Shown piece after piece: positions 39,403 through 49,960 of a DNA stretch of 64,000 nucleotides. The notes below the pieces were generated by a model. The model did not search any database. It saw only the letters and a list, made by a program, of their open reading frames with translations, and was not told the DNA's origin. This DNA comes from Candidatus Legionella polyplacis (GTDB lineage: Bacteria > Pseudomonadota > Gammaproteobacteria > Legionellales > Legionellaceae), in NCBI RefSeq assembly GCF_002776555.1, contig NZ_CP021497.1, positions 310,001 to 374,000 of the forward strand, given 5' to 3'. Position 1 is the first letter of the stretch; the number at the start of each line of letters is the position of its first letter. The position numbers and the translations under genes are program-made.

Positions 39403-41066
39403 TAAGATGTTCCTTTCTGTATATTCCATTTATTTTTAAGATCTACGATTCTATGAAAAATAGATGTTTTATTTAATTTTGTTTTTTTTACTTGATAATA
39501 ACCTATTCTTTCAAATTGAAAGATTTCGTTAATTGGTTGATTTGCTAACGATGGTTCACACCATCCAGTTGTTATTGTCATTGAGTATGGATTTAAGAAT
39601 TTTAAGAAATTTTTTTCAGAATTTGGATTTTTGTTTGTAAATAATTTATTATATTGAATAATATTTACTTTATGTGCGTGTGCAATGGAAACCCAGTGAA
39701 TAATTCCTTTGTTTTTTTTATTATATATTTTATTTTTAAGAGAGTTTTTATCATATATACAGTGTAGTTCAATAATTTCTCCGTTTTTATTACGGATTAT
39801 TTTTGTGCAACGGATCGTATATGAATATTTTAATCGTACTTCATTGTTCATTGATAAACGAAAATATTTTTTTGGTGGATTTTCTATAAAGTCATTTTTT
39901 TCAATATATAATTCTTTACTGAATGGGATTATGCGATCTTTTGTTAAATATTTTTTTTGTGGATAATATGTAGCATCAAATTTTTCTATTTTATGATTTG
40001 GATAATTTGTTATAATTATTTTTAATGGATTAATTACACAAAATGCTCTTTTTGCTGTTTTATTTAAATCATTTCTTACATATTGTTCTAAAACTGAATA
40101 ATCGATAATAGATTCACTTTTAGAAATTCCAAGAGATTCACAAAATTGTTTAATTGATGATGGTGGATATCCCCTTTTTCTCATTCCACATATTGTGGGT
40201 AATCTAGGATCATTCCATCCTGAAACAATTTTTTCTTTTATTAAAAATTTTATTTTTCTTTTGCTTGTTAAAGTGTGAGTCAAAGAAAGTTTAGAAAATT
40301 CAATTTGAGTTGGTATGGATGATGTGTTGGGTAAGTTTTTTATAAACCAATTATATAGTTTTTTATGATCTTGAAATTCTAAAGTACATAATGAATGTGT
40401 AATATTTTCTATAGAATCTGATATTGGTTGTGCATAATCGTACATAGGATAAATACACCATTTTTTTTTAGTTTTTTGGTGTGATGTGTGGCAAATTCTA
40501 TATAAGATAGGATCTCTAAGATTAATATTTGGAGATTTCATATTTATTTTTGCACGTAATACATGAGAGCCATTTGGAAATTTTCCGGATTTCATTTGTA
40601 AGAATAATGATAGATTTTCTGATATTGATCTGTTTCGGTATGGACTATTTGTACCTGGACAGTTTATAGTTCCTCTATATTTTTGTATTTCTTCTGGACT
40701 TAAACTATCAACGTATGCTTTTCCTGACTTAATTAAATAGATAGCGTGTTTGTATAGTTTATGATAATAATTTGAGGAATATTTTATTGAAAAGGATTTA
40801 AATCCTAACCATTGTATATCTTTTATTATATTTTTTACAAATTCTAAAGTTTCTGTTTTAGGATTTGTGTCATCAAAACGTATATGAAATTTTCCTTTAA
40901 ATTCTTTAGCAATATTAAAATTAAGAAATATAGATTTTGCATGACCAATATGTAGATAGCCATTTGGTTCTGGTGGAAATCTTGTTATTATTTTTTTATT
41001 TTTGTTTTTTAGTAAATAGTTTTTAATTATTTGTTTGATAAAATTATTATTGTTATTATTTTTCAT
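39402..41066 (-). CDS. glnS: Glutaminyl-tRNA synthetase
   Basis: Charges tRNA-Gln directly, a trait mainly of Gammaproteobacteria among bacteria. RFPPEPNGYLHIGHAKS holds the HIGH motif, FDDTNP follows, and LTSKRK replaces the usual MSKRK loop. Length is 554 residues (553 in E. coli). The N-terminus has an Asn run (MKNNNNNN) typical of A-rich lagging-strand coding. It is probably translationally coupled to cysS through a TAATG overlap. Confidence 0.97.
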   Translation of the reverse strand: MKNNNNNNFIKQIIKNYLLKNKNKKIITRFPPEPNGYLHIGHAKSIFLNFNIAKEFKGKFHIRFDDTNPKTETLEFVKNIIKDIQWLGFKSFSIKYSSNYYHKLYKHAIYLIKSGKAYVDSLSPEEIQKYRGTINCPGTNSPYRNRSISENLSLFLQMKSGKFPNGSHVLRAKINMKSPNINLRDPILYRICHTSHQKTKKKWCIYPMYDYAQPISDSIENITHSLCTLEFQDHKKLYNWFIKNLPNTSSIPTQIEFSKLSLTHTLTSKRKIKFLIKEKIVSGWNDPRLPTICGMRKRGYPPSSIKQFCESLGISKSESIIDYSVLEQYVRNDLNKTAKRAFCVINPLKIIITNYPNHKIEKFDATYYPQKKYLTKDRIIPFSKELYIEKNDFIENPPKKYFRLSMNNEVRLKYSYTIRCTKIIRNKNGEIIELHCIYDKNSLKNKIYNKKNKGIIHWVSIAHAHKVNIIQYNKLFTNKNPNSEKNFLKFLNPYSMTITTGWCEPSLANQPINEIFQFERIGYYQVKKTKLNKTSIFHRIVDLKNKWNIQKGTS

Positions 41067-41566
41067 TATTAGTTTTATATCGATAAATTTTTGTAAATTT
41101 TATCATAAAATTTTTTTAATTTTGTAAAATAAATTAAATTTATGTTATAAAAAATTTTTATTTTTTGTTTAGATATTTTATAGGTGTTTTACAGTAGTAT
41201 TTGATTTGTTGAATAGTATATTTAGTTTAATAAAAAAATGATTATTATTTAATTTATTATTAATTATGTTTAATATATAAATATTAGTATTTATGAATGA
41301 AAATATTTTGTTTTAAATAGATAAATTTAATTGATATATCATTTTATTTAAATTTTCTAATTTTAAATAAAATATCTTTTCAAAGATATAGTAATGATTA
41401 TATATTTAAAATTTTATTTTTTCTTTATTTTTCTTTTTTTTTAATATTTTTATTTATACTTGTTAAATATTGTAATTTTTGTACAAAACAGTTTTGTTAA
41501 GAAGTGTTTTATTTAAGTTTAATGAAATTTTATTTTCAAATATTTTAAAAGCTTTATTATTTTATT
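41067..41566. other. Gene-free spacer between glnS and folD
   Basis: This 500-bp, T-rich spacer between divergent genes has no coding remnant or RNA gene that I can see. It contains a compact dyad (41382-41389 with 41392-41399, 2-nt loop) built on ATATCTTT/AAAGATAT. Promoters for glnS-cysS and folD should lie here but none stands out. Confidence 0.6.
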
Positions 41567-42421
41567 ATGAAAACTTTGCTTTTAGACGGGAAAAAAATTT
41601 TAAATGATTACATATCAAATATTCAGTGGAATATAAAAAAAATGAGGTATGGAAAAATAAATTTTCCTGGATTAGCTGTAATAATGGTTGGAAATTATGA
41701 TTCTTCTAGAATTTATGTTAAAAATAAGTGTAAGATTTTTTCTAAAATTGGGATTGATTTTTATATTTTTAATAATCCTTCTGATATTACAGAAAAGGAA
41801 TTAATTAAATTAATTAGAAACTTAAATAATGATCAAAATTTTTGTGGGATTTTAGTTCAATTTCCTTTACCTAAAAAGATAAATATCAATAATGTTATAG
41901 AATCTATTAATCCTTTTAAAGATGTTGATGGATCTCATCCCTATAATATAGGGAAATTGGTACAAAGTAATCCTTTATTTAGGCCTTGTGTTGCTTTTGG
42001 AATTATTAGTTTATTAGATTATTATAAAATTTCTATTAAAAAACGATATGTTGTGGTTGTTGGATCTTCTATTATTGTTGGCAGGCCTATTGTTTTAGAG
42101 TTTTTAAATTCTGGAGCTACGGTTACAGTTTGTCATAGATTAACATTAAATTTAAAAAATTATATTAAAAAAGCTGATATTGTTGTTTTAGCTACTGGTG
42201 TTATTAATGTGATATCTGTTAATTGGTTACAATCTAGTCAAATTGTTATTGATGTTGGTATTCATAGATTGAAGAATGGAAAGTTAAGAGGTGATATTGA
42301 TTTTAATGCTGTAAATGGAAAAGTTTCTTGGATTACTCCTGTTCCAGGAGGTGTTGGTCCTATGACAATATTAAGTTTATTGCGAAATATTTTACTTTCA
42401 TTAAAAATTTTAGGTTTTTAG
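41567..42421 (+). CDS. folD: Methylenetetrahydrofolate dehydrogenase/cyclohydrolase
   Basis: Bifunctional enzyme interconverting methylene-, methenyl- and formyl-tetrahydrofolate. The catalytic lysine region YVKNKCK, GILVQFPLPKKI, DVDGSHPYNIG and GSSIIVGRPIVLEF are all typical, and the C-terminal TPVPGGVGPMTILSLL is fully conserved. Length is 284 residues (288 in E. coli). It feeds one-carbon units to thyA, purine synthesis and formyl-Met-tRNA. Confidence 0.97.
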   Translation: MKTLLLDGKKILNDYISNIQWNIKKMRYGKINFPGLAVIMVGNYDSSRIYVKNKCKIFSKIGIDFYIFNNPSDITEKELIKLIRNLNNDQNFCGILVQFPLPKKININNVIESINPFKDVDGSHPYNIGKLVQSNPLFRPCVAFGIISLLDYYKISIKKRYVVVVGSSIIVGRPIVLEFLNSGATVTVCHRLTLNLKNYIKKADIVVLATGVINVISVNWLQSSQIVIDVGIHRLKNGKLRGDIDFNAVNGKVSWITPVPGGVGPMTILSLLRNILLSLKILGF

Positions 42422-42496
42422 TGAAAGTTTTTATAAAATAATTTTATAATGATTTTTTTAATTTAAAGATATTTTTTTATTTTTTAAAAAGAGTTT

Positions 42497-43267
42497 ATGA
42501 AAATTTTTCCTATAAAATCTTTACAAGATAATTATATTTGGATTGGTATGGATAAAAAAAGTAATATTTTTTGTGTTGATCCAGGAGATTCTAATAATCT
42601 TTTATCTTATGTTAAGAAAAATGATTTTAAAATAAATGTTATTTTAATTACTCATTCGCATATTGATCATATTTTTGGAATTCAAAAAATAATATATTAT
42701 TATCCTGATGCATTGGTTTTTGGTCCAAAAGACAAAAAATTATCTATAGTAAATTATATAGTAATGGAAGGCGATGTTTTAAATGTTTTTGATTGGAAAT
42801 TTTATGTAATAGAAACTCCTGGTCATACCGCTACTCATGTTAGTTATTATGAATATAATCAACGGTGGTTATTTTGTGGGGATACTTTATTTTCTGGAGG
42901 GTGTGGCAGAGTGTATAATGATAACAAATCTTATTCAGAGCTTTATTTTTCTTTAATGAAATTAATGTTATTACCGGAAAATACTAAAGTGTTTTGTGCT
43001 CATGAATATACTTTAAATAATTTACGTTTTGCTTTGACAGTAGAATCTAATAATATTTATGCATACGAATATTATAGATTTTTATTAAAAAAAAATATAT
43101 ATTGTACATTGCCATCTACGTTAAGAATGGAAAAAAAAATTAATCCATTTTTGCGTATACAAACAAACATTATAAATAAATATTTTTCTAAATCTAGTAG
43201 TGTGTCTATTAAAGATATATTATCTGTATTTAAGTATATGAGATTAAAGAAAGATAATTTTTGTTAA
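42497..43267 (+). CDS. gloB: Hydroxyacylglutathione hydrolase (glyoxalase II)
   Basis: Metallo-beta-lactamase-fold thioesterase that hydrolyses S-lactoylglutathione in methylglyoxal detoxification. The metal motif is THSHIDH near residues 54-60, followed by TPGHTATHVSYY, FCGDTLFSGGCGR and CAHEYTLNNLRFA. Length is 256 residues (251 in E. coli). Glyoxalase I (gloA) is not in the window. The 3' end overlaps convergent surE by 4 bp. Confidence 0.93.
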   Translation: MKIFPIKSLQDNYIWIGMDKKSNIFCVDPGDSNNLLSYVKKNDFKINVILITHSHIDHIFGIQKIIYYYPDALVFGPKDKKLSIVNYIVMEGDVLNVFDWKFYVIETPGHTATHVSYYEYNQRWLFCGDTLFSGGCGRVYNDNKSYSELYFSLMKLMLLPENTKVFCAHEYTLNNLRFALTVESNNIYAYEYYRFLLKKNIYCTLPSTLRMEKKINPFLRIQTNIINKYFSKSSSVSIKDILSVFKYMRLKKDNFC

Positions 43268-44046
43268 TTTTTAATTATGTCGTATTCTATATGGATAGAA
43301 TTGATCCATATTTTTAATTCATTAAAAATTCTATAATTGGTTAGATTTGTATTTATTGGTGTAATAGAAATATAGTTATTTTTAATAGCATAAAAATCTG
43401 TTCCAGGACCAGTATCAGATTTTAATCCAGGTAAACCAATCCAATATATTTTATTTCCTCTTGGATCATAATCTTTAATTAAAGATTTTGGATAATGTCG
43501 TGTTCCTAGTCTAGATATTTTTATTCCTTTTATTTTATTTAATGGAATATTGGGAACATTTATGTTTAGTATTGTTTTTGGTGGAAAAATGTTTTTATAT
43601 AAATTAGTTACTAATTGACGTGCAATAATGGCAGCTACATTGTAATAATAAATATTATCATTTTTATTTTTTGATATTGATAATGAAATTGCTGGAAGTT
43701 TTAAATATCTACCTTCCATAGCTGCAGCTATTGTTCCTGAATATAATATGTCATCTCCTAAGTTAGGTTGATCATTAATTCCTGATATTACAATATCAAA
43801 TTTTTTATTAATTAATCCTGTAAGTCCTAGATGAACACAATCAACTGGTGTTCCAGTTACACTGTAATAATTATTTTTTAATTTATTAATTTTTAAAGGT
43901 TTTGTGAGAGTCAAAGCATTACTATACCCACTACAATTTCGATCTGGTGCTATAACAATAGTTTCTGCTATAAGTGACATTTCTTTTTTAAGAAACTTGA
44001 TTCCGGGAGAATATATTCCATCATCGTTACTTATTAATATTTTCAT
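43264..44046 (-). CDS. surE: 5'/3'-nucleotidase SurE
   Basis: Divalent-metal-dependent nucleoside monophosphatase and survival protein. The N-terminal metal site SNDDGIYSPG (residues 6-15) is diagnostic, followed by APDRNCSGYSNALTL, VTGTPVDCVHLGL and SGINDQPNLGDDILYSGTIAAAMEG. Length is 260 residues (253 in E. coli). Coding is A-rich, as for other right-side minus-strand genes. Confidence 0.95.
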   Translation of the reverse strand: MKILISNDDGIYSPGIKFLKKEMSLIAETIVIAPDRNCSGYSNALTLTKPLKINKLKNNYYSVTGTPVDCVHLGLTGLINKKFDIVISGINDQPNLGDDILYSGTIAAAMEGRYLKLPAISLSISKNKNDNIYYYNVAAIIARQLVTNLYKNIFPPKTILNINVPNIPLNKIKGIKISRLGTRHYPKSLIKDYDPRGNKIYWIGLPGLKSDTGPGTDFYAIKNNYISITPINTNLTNYRIFNELKIWINSIHIEYDIIKN

Positions 44047-44165
44047 AAGATATTTTTATATATTAATATATGTGTAAAAAAATATTTTTTTAAAAAAATT
44101 GTATTTTACTTTTTAAGTAGTTTTATTAATTTTAAATTAAAGTTTTTTTAAACAATAAATTCTAA

Positions 44166-44186
44166 AAATTTAGATGATCTAAATTT
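44166..44186. repeat. 9-bp dyad upstream of maeA
   Basis: AAATTTAGA (44166-44174) and TCTAAATTT (44178-44186) flank a TGA loop, in the 264-bp spacer between divergent surE and maeA. It is symmetric enough to be an operator or hairpin, but in such A/T-rich DNA it could be chance. Confidence 0.35.
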
Positions 44187-44310
44187 GAGATTATATATAT
44201 ATTATCATATAATTATTTAAAGAATTTTCATAGTTTTTTTGAAGATTTTTATTTTAGATAGTAATTATAATTTTTATAAATTTTAGTTTTAATTTTTATT
44301 TTTAATAATT

Positions 44311-46035
44311 ATGTTGAATTATAGAATAACATATAATAAATATAGTAATGAATTAGTACTTGAAACTTCCATAGAAAGAGAGGTTTTGCTTTGTATTCCT
44401 TGGTTAAATAAAGGAACAGCATTTACCCATGAAGAACGTTGTATATTTTCTTTGTTTGGTAATCTTCCTAATAGAGTTGAGACTTTAGAAGAACAAGTGA
44501 GAAGAGCTTATTTACAGTATTCAAACTATAAAAGTAATATTCAAAAATATATTTATTTAAATAATTTACGTAATGAGAATTACGTTCTTTTTTACAAATT
44601 GTTATCTTGTTATTTAAATGAAATGATAAATATAATTTATACTCCAAATATTAGTTTGGCTGTAGAAAATTTTAATTATGAATTTCGTAGAGGAAATGGT
44701 TTATATATTTCTTTTGAAGATATTAATAGGTTAGATATTATTTTAAATAATACTTTATATTCTAATATAGATATTATTATTGTTACAGATGGTGAGTGTG
44801 TTCTTGGAATAGGAGATCAAGGAATAGGTGGTATAGAAATATCTGTAGCGAAATTGATAATTTATACTGTTTGTGGTGGAATTAATCCTAATCGTATATT
44901 ACCTGTATTTTTGGATGTTGGTACAAATAATGTTGATTTGTTAAATAATATTTTTTATTTAGGATATAGACATTTACGTATATCGGTAGAAGATTATAAT
45001 AGTTTTATTTATTGTTTTATTGACAAAGTAAAAAAATATTTTCCAAAAGTTTTTTTGCATTTGGAGGATTTAAGTAGTGTTAATGGAAATTTTATTTTAA
45101 ATAAATTTAAAAGAGATATATGTGTTTTTAATGATGATATTCAAGGGACTGGCGCTGTTACTTTGGCAGCTCTGTTATCTGCTTTGGACATTACTAATCA
45201 AAAGTTAGAAAATCAGCGTATTATTATTTTTGGTGCTGGATCTGCTGGTATTGGTATAAGTAATCAAATTGTTGATGCAATGTTACGTTTAGGTTTTTCT
45301 AAGGAGAAAGCATTTTCATGTTTATGGCTTATAGATAAACAAGGTTTATTAATAGATTCTGATGTTTCATTAAAAGTCTTTCAAAAACCTTATGCTCGTA
45401 AAATTTATGAAATTTTGAAATGGCCTTGTTTTATTCAAAATGATCTTTCATTATTAAATATTATACGTATGGTACGTCCTACTATTTTAATTGGAACATC
45501 TGGTCAATATGGAGCTTTTTCTGAAAAAATTATTAGATCTTTATGTTTTTATGCAAAACATAGTTCGCCTATTATATTTGCTTTATCGAATCCAGCTGAG
45601 AAAATTGAAGCACATCCAGAAGATATAATAAAATGGAGTAATGGAAGAGCAGTTGTAGCTACAGGTACGTTTTTTCCAAAAGTTTGTTATAAGAATAAAT
45701 TATTGGAAATTACTCAGTGTAATAATGCTGTTATTTTTCCTGGTATAGGGTTAGGAATTTCTTCTGTAAAAGCAAGAAGATTGTCTGAAAACATGATTTG
45801 GTCGGCAATACAGGTGTTAAGAAAATATTCTCCGGCTAAAACTGATATTTCTTTATCTTTGCTACCGTATTTAGATAAAATTCAATTTATATCTAAAAAA
45901 ATAGCTATTTCTGTGGCTGAAACTGCTATTATTGAAAATATTGCTGGAGTTAATGTTGTTAATTCTGATATAGAAAAAGTTGTAGAAAATTCATTTTGGG
46001 TGCCTAATTATCTTCCTTATAAAAAATATGTATAG
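44311..46035 (+). CDS. maeA: NAD-dependent malic enzyme
   Basis: Oxidatively decarboxylates malate to pyruvate. The N-terminal LNKGTAFTHEER and VETLEEQVRRAY motifs, DGECVLGIGDQGIGG, CVFNDDIQGTGAVTLA and the nucleotide-binding GAGSAGIGI are all as in SfcA/MaeA. Length is 574 residues (565 in E. coli). It stands alone between divergent and distant neighbours. With sdh-suc genes it lets TCA intermediates feed pyruvate. Confidence 0.95.
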   Translation: MLNYRITYNKYSNELVLETSIEREVLLCIPWLNKGTAFTHEERCIFSLFGNLPNRVETLEEQVRRAYLQYSNYKSNIQKYIYLNNLRNENYVLFYKLLSCYLNEMINIIYTPNISLAVENFNYEFRRGNGLYISFEDINRLDIILNNTLYSNIDIIIVTDGECVLGIGDQGIGGIEISVAKLIIYTVCGGINPNRILPVFLDVGTNNVDLLNNIFYLGYRHLRISVEDYNSFIYCFIDKVKKYFPKVFLHLEDLSSVNGNFILNKFKRDICVFNDDIQGTGAVTLAALLSALDITNQKLENQRIIIFGAGSAGIGISNQIVDAMLRLGFSKEKAFSCLWLIDKQGLLIDSDVSLKVFQKPYARKIYEILKWPCFIQNDLSLLNIIRMVRPTILIGTSGQYGAFSEKIIRSLCFYAKHSSPIIFALSNPAEKIEAHPEDIIKWSNGRAVVATGTFFPKVCYKNKLLEITQCNNAVIFPGIGLGISSVKARRLSENMIWSAIQVLRKYSPAKTDISLSLLPYLDKIQFISKKIAISVAETAIIENIAGVNVVNSDIEKVVENSFWVPNYLPYKKYV

Positions 46036-46286
46036 GTTAATAAAAGATTTTAAAATATGTTGAGTATAAAGATTATTTTTATTTTTTGTTTTTGAAAAAA
46101 AAAATAAAATTGGTATGTTTTTATAAACAGATAATAAATTAAATTTATCAATAGGATTGTGTTATATAGATGTTGCAAGCAAATTTATTATTTTTGATAA
46201 ATTTTGTTATATATGATTAATTTTTATTAATTAAAAAAATATTTTTATATTAAATTATTTTTTAAAGTTGAATAAGAAAATACAAA

Positions 46287-47114
46287 ATGTTTGATCTAAA
46301 ATCAATAATAGAGTACGGTTATAAAAAACGAAAGTTATTATCTTCTTCTGATAAGATTTTTAATCAGATAATTATAGCAGTAAATAATGTAATTTCTGGA
46401 TTAAATAATGGAAAATATAGAGTTGCTGAAAAGAAATTTGGAAAATGGATCGTTAATTCTTGGGTTAAAAAAGCTATTTTTCTCTATTTTAAATTAAATA
46501 AAAATTTAGTTATTGATTGTAAATATTGTAAATATTATGATAAGTTTTCATTTCGTTTTTCAAAGTTTTCAGAGAATGAATTTAATAAAAAAAATATTCG
46601 TGTTGTTCCTTATGCTGTTGTACGAAATGGAGTTTTTATTGGAAAAAATTCAATTCTAATGCCTTGCTTTATTAATATTGGAGCTTATATTGGTCATGGC
46701 ACTATGATTGATACGTGGGCAACTGTTGGTTCTTGTGCTCAAATTGGTAATAATGTTCATATATCCGGTGGATCTGGAATAGGTGGTGTATTAGAGCCTA
46801 TACAGGATAGTCCTACTATTATTGAAGATAATTGTTTTATAGGTGCAAGATCAGAGATAGTAGAAGGAGTTATTGTAGAGAGTTATTCTGTAATTTCTAT
46901 GGGAGTTTTTATAGGAAAAAGTACTAAAATTTATAATCGATTGACTGGATCTATTAGTTATGGTCGTATACCGTATGGGTCTGTTGTGGTTCCAGGTAGT
47001 TTTCCTAGTAGAGATGGAAATTATAGTTTATCATGTGCTGTAATTGTAAAAAAGGTAGATAAAAAGACTTTTTGTAAAGTAAAAATTAATGATATTTTGC
47101 GTAATGGGATTTGA
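46287..47114 (+). CDS. dapD: Tetrahydrodipicolinate N-succinyltransferase
   Basis: Succinylase step of lysine and meso-diaminopimelate synthesis, using succinyl-CoA. The left-handed beta-helix repeats run from about residue 105 to 235 ([24 protein letters not shown] and following hexads). Length is 275 residues (274 in E. coli). It is 6 bp upstream of dapE, forming a two-gene operon. Confidence 0.97.
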   Translation: MFDLKSIIEYGYKKRKLLSSSDKIFNQIIIAVNNVISGLNNGKYRVAEKKFGKWIVNSWVKKAIFLYFKLNKNLVIDCKYCKYYDKFSFRFSKFSENEFNKKNIRVVPYAVVRNGVFIGKNSILMPCFINIGAYIGHGTMIDTWATVGSCAQIGNNVHISGGSGIGGVLEPIQDSPTIIEDNCFIGARSEIVEGVIVESYSVISMGVFIGKSTKIYNRLTGSISYGRIPYGSVVVPGSFPSRDGNYSLSCAVIVKKVDKKTFCKVKINDILRNGI

Positions 47115-47120
47115 TATTTT

Positions 47121-48275
47121 ATGAGTGTAAATAATAATATTAAGTCAATTTTAAAAAAATTAATAAGTTTTCCTTCTGTCACTCCGTACGATATGGGATG
47201 TCAGAATTATATTATGAATTATTTAAAATGTATAGGATTCAGTTGTTATCAATTTAATAATTTCCCTGTTTCTAATTTTTTTGCATTCATTGGTAAATCT
47301 TCTCCTTTATTGGTATTTGCAGGTCATACTGATGTTGTTTCTGTTGGAGATGAAAATCAATGGATTTATTTTCCTTTTTGTTTAAAAGAAGATAATGGGA
47401 TGTTTTATGGTCGTGGTGTTGCTGATATGAAAGGAGCTATTGCATCCATGATGGTTGCAGTTAAAAGATTTATTGATTCTTTTTCAAAATTTAATGGTAG
47501 CATAGGATTTTTATTTACTAGTGGTGAAGAAGGAGATCAATTTCATTTGGGTACTTCATATGTTATGAAAAGATTAAAATTAAGTGGAATTATTCCTGAT
47601 TTTTGTATTGTTGGAGAACCATCTAGCAATAATTTTGTAGGAGATTGTATTAAAGTTGGTCATCGTGGTTCATTGAATGGAGAATTGACATTAAAAGGAA
47701 AGCAAGGTCATGTTGCGTATCCAAATCATACTTTAAATATAATACATCAATTAAATTCAGTTTTATTTGAGTTATCTAATAAGAAGTTTGATAAATGTTA
47801 TGATAAATATTTTCCAAATACTTCTTTTCAAGCTACATATATTAAGGTTAATGAAGGATATAATTATGGTAATAATGTTTTACCAGGAAGTTTGGTACTT
47901 AATTTTAATTTTCGTTTTTCAAGTCAACAAAATTTTCAGTCGTTAAAAAAAATATTACTGTTATGTTTAGATAAAAGAAATATATGTTATTCGATTAAGT
48001 GGAAATTTAATAGTAGACCATTATTATTAAAACGTAAATTTTTGTTAGATGTTGGTATTCAATCAGTAAAAGAAGTCACAAATAATTTTCCTTACATTTC
48101 AACTTATGGTGGTATTTCTGATTCTAGATTTATTGCATGTTATGGTGTAGATACTATAGAGTTGGGATTAACCAATAGAACTATTCATCAAATTAATGAA
48201 AGAGTTTCTGTATCGAGTTTAGAAGTTTTAGTTTCTATATATTTTTCTATTATGAAACATATTTTATTGAAATAA
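47121..48275 (+). CDS. dapE: Succinyl-diaminopimelate desuccinylase
   Basis: Removes the succinyl group later in the same pathway. Zinc-peptidase motifs are VFAGHTDVVSVGD near residues 66-78, GRGVADMKGAIA and the catalytic TSGEEGDQ. Length is 384 residues (375 in E. coli). Keeping dapD and dapE implies that peptidoglycan is still made. It follows dapD by 6 bp. Confidence 0.97.
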   Translation: MSVNNNIKSILKKLISFPSVTPYDMGCQNYIMNYLKCIGFSCYQFNNFPVSNFFAFIGKSSPLLVFAGHTDVVSVGDENQWIYFPFCLKEDNGMFYGRGVADMKGAIASMMVAVKRFIDSFSKFNGSIGFLFTSGEEGDQFHLGTSYVMKRLKLSGIIPDFCIVGEPSSNNFVGDCIKVGHRGSLNGELTLKGKQGHVAYPNHTLNIIHQLNSVLFELSNKKFDKCYDKYFPNTSFQATYIKVNEGYNYGNNVLPGSLVLNFNFRFSSQQNFQSLKKILLLCLDKRNICYSIKWKFNSRPLLLKRKFLLDVGIQSVKEVTNNFPYISTYGGISDSRFIACYGVDTIELGLTNRTIHQINERVSVSSLEVLVSIYFSIMKHILLK

Positions 48276-48515
48276 GATAATTAAAAAGTATTTTTTAATG
48301 AAAATATTTTAATAATTTGTTTTTTGTTGTTTATATCATCGTTATATATGTTTTTTTAAAATTATTTATTTATTACTATGTTAATAAATATTTGTAGAAA
48401 GATTGTTTATTATTAATTTAATATTAAATAAAACAATTTTTTATGAATGTTATAATAGTTCTTTATGAAGAAGAAAATTTATATTTATTCTTATGATTTT
48501 TTTATTTATAAATGT

Positions 48516-49049
48516 TTATAATATGTTGTTATAAAGATATTTTATAATGTTATTTGATACTGTTTTTGTTGTTAGTTTATCAGTTTCAAATGTTATATCA
48601 GATAATTTTATATATATTGGATCTCTTTCTTTTTTTAAGATTTTTAGTTGATTTTTTATGTTTTTTGTTCTTAATAATGGGTGTTTATTATCTTTTTTGG
48701 TTCTTTCATATTGTTCTTGTAAAGAAGTTTTTAGATATATTACAGTTCCTCTTGAAGTTAATGCATACTGATTTTCTGTTGTTGTGACAGATCCTTCTCC
48801 TGTTGCCAATACTATATTATTTTTTTTTGTTAATTCTTCTATAATTTTTTTTTCTCTTTTTCTAAATCCATCCATTCCTTCTATATCAAGAATCCAAGAT
48901 ATATCGGCTCCTGTTCTTTTCTTAAGAACAGTGTCTGAATCATAAAATTCAAATTTTAATTCTTTTGCTAAAATTTTTCCTATTGTGCTTTTTCCTGATC
49001 CAATTGGTCCTATTAGAAATATATTTCTTATCTTAATAGAAATATTCAT
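48516..49049 (-). CDS. aroK: Shikimate kinase
   Basis: Phosphorylates shikimate on the way to chorismate. P-loop GPIGSGKST is at residues 14-22, the substrate-binding DSD at 37-39, and FRKRE at 62-66. The normally strict GGG substrate loop reads GEG (84-86). Length is 177 residues (173 in E. coli). aroB, which often follows aroK, is absent here. No operon partner is nearby. Confidence 0.93.
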   Translation of the reverse strand: MNISIKIRNIFLIGPIGSGKSTIGKILAKELKFEFYDSDTVLKKRTGADISWILDIEGMDGFRKREKKIIEELTKKNNIVLATGEGSVTTTENQYALTSRGTVIYLKTSLQEQYERTKKDNKHPLLRTKNIKNQLKILKKERDPIYIKLSDITFETDKLTTKTVSNNIIKYLYNNIL

Positions 49050-49306
49050 TATATAAATAAAATTTTAGTTATTGATTGAGTGCTATTTATTATACCTGAA
49101 AAATATGAAAAGTATTTTATAAATTATTTATTTTAAAGAAGTATTTTAGCAAAAATTAGTTTTAAAAATTCATTTTATGAAATAAGTAGGTACTTTTTAT
49201 CTTTAGTAAATAAATAAAAACTGAAAAAATTTTAAATATAAGATTATTATAAATACTATTAATAATTTTTTGTTTATGTTTTTTATTAGTTTTGTTTTTT
49301 ATTATT

Positions 49307-49960
49307 TTATATTTGAATATATTTTAAAATTTTTTTAAAAATTTTTTCTTTTTCTTTATTTGCATTTATTTTATAAAATTTTGGGAAATCTGAAAAGTTT
49401 ATTTTTTTCCAGTTGTCAAAATATTTTATGATAGGTTTTGTATTAATATAATATGAGTATAATCTATTTTTAATTGAATTTTCTTGGTCATCTTCTCTAT
49501 GTATTAATGGCTCTCCTGTAATGTCATCAATTCCATAAATTTTTGGAGGATTAAAATTTATATGATAAATTCTTCCTGAAGGTAGATGAATTCTTCTTCC
49601 TGAAATACGTTTTATTAATATTTTTTCTGGAATTTGAAGTTCTATAATAAAATTTATAATAATATTCCTTTTTTTTAATGATTGTGCTTGATTTATTGTT
49701 CTTGGAAATCCATCAAATAAAAGTCCATTTTTATTTTTAGAATTTTTAATATATTTCATTATTACATTAGTAATAAAGTTATCTGGTAATAGTTTTCCTT
49801 TTTTTATTAAATTGAAATTATTATTTTTAATATTTAACAATTTTTTATTTGATCTCAATATATTTCCGGTAGAAATGTGTAATAAATTAAAATAATTAGC
49901 TATCATATTGCCTTGAGTGCTTTTTCCAGATCCAGGAAAACCTAGTAATATTATGTTCAT
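49307..49960 (-). CDS. adk: Adenylate kinase
   Basis: Interconverts ATP + AMP and 2 ADP. The P-loop is GFPGSGKSTQ (residues 7-16), where most Adk have GAPGAGKGTQ, so Ser replaces the last Gly of the loop. LHISTGNILR, LFDGFPRTINQA and the LID segment GRRIHLPSGRIYH through TGEPLIHREDD are present. Length is 217 residues (214 in E. coli). It is a single gene with AT-rich flanks. Confidence 0.96.
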   Translation of the reverse strand: MNIILLGFPGSGKSTQGNMIANYFNLLHISTGNILRSNKKLLNIKNNNFNLIKKGKLLPDNFITNVIMKYIKNSKNKNGLLFDGFPRTINQAQSLKKRNIIINFIIELQIPEKILIKRISGRRIHLPSGRIYHINFNPPKIYGIDDITGEPLIHREDDQENSIKNRLYSYYINTKPIIKYFDNWKKINFSDFPKFYKINANKEKEKIFKKILKYIQI

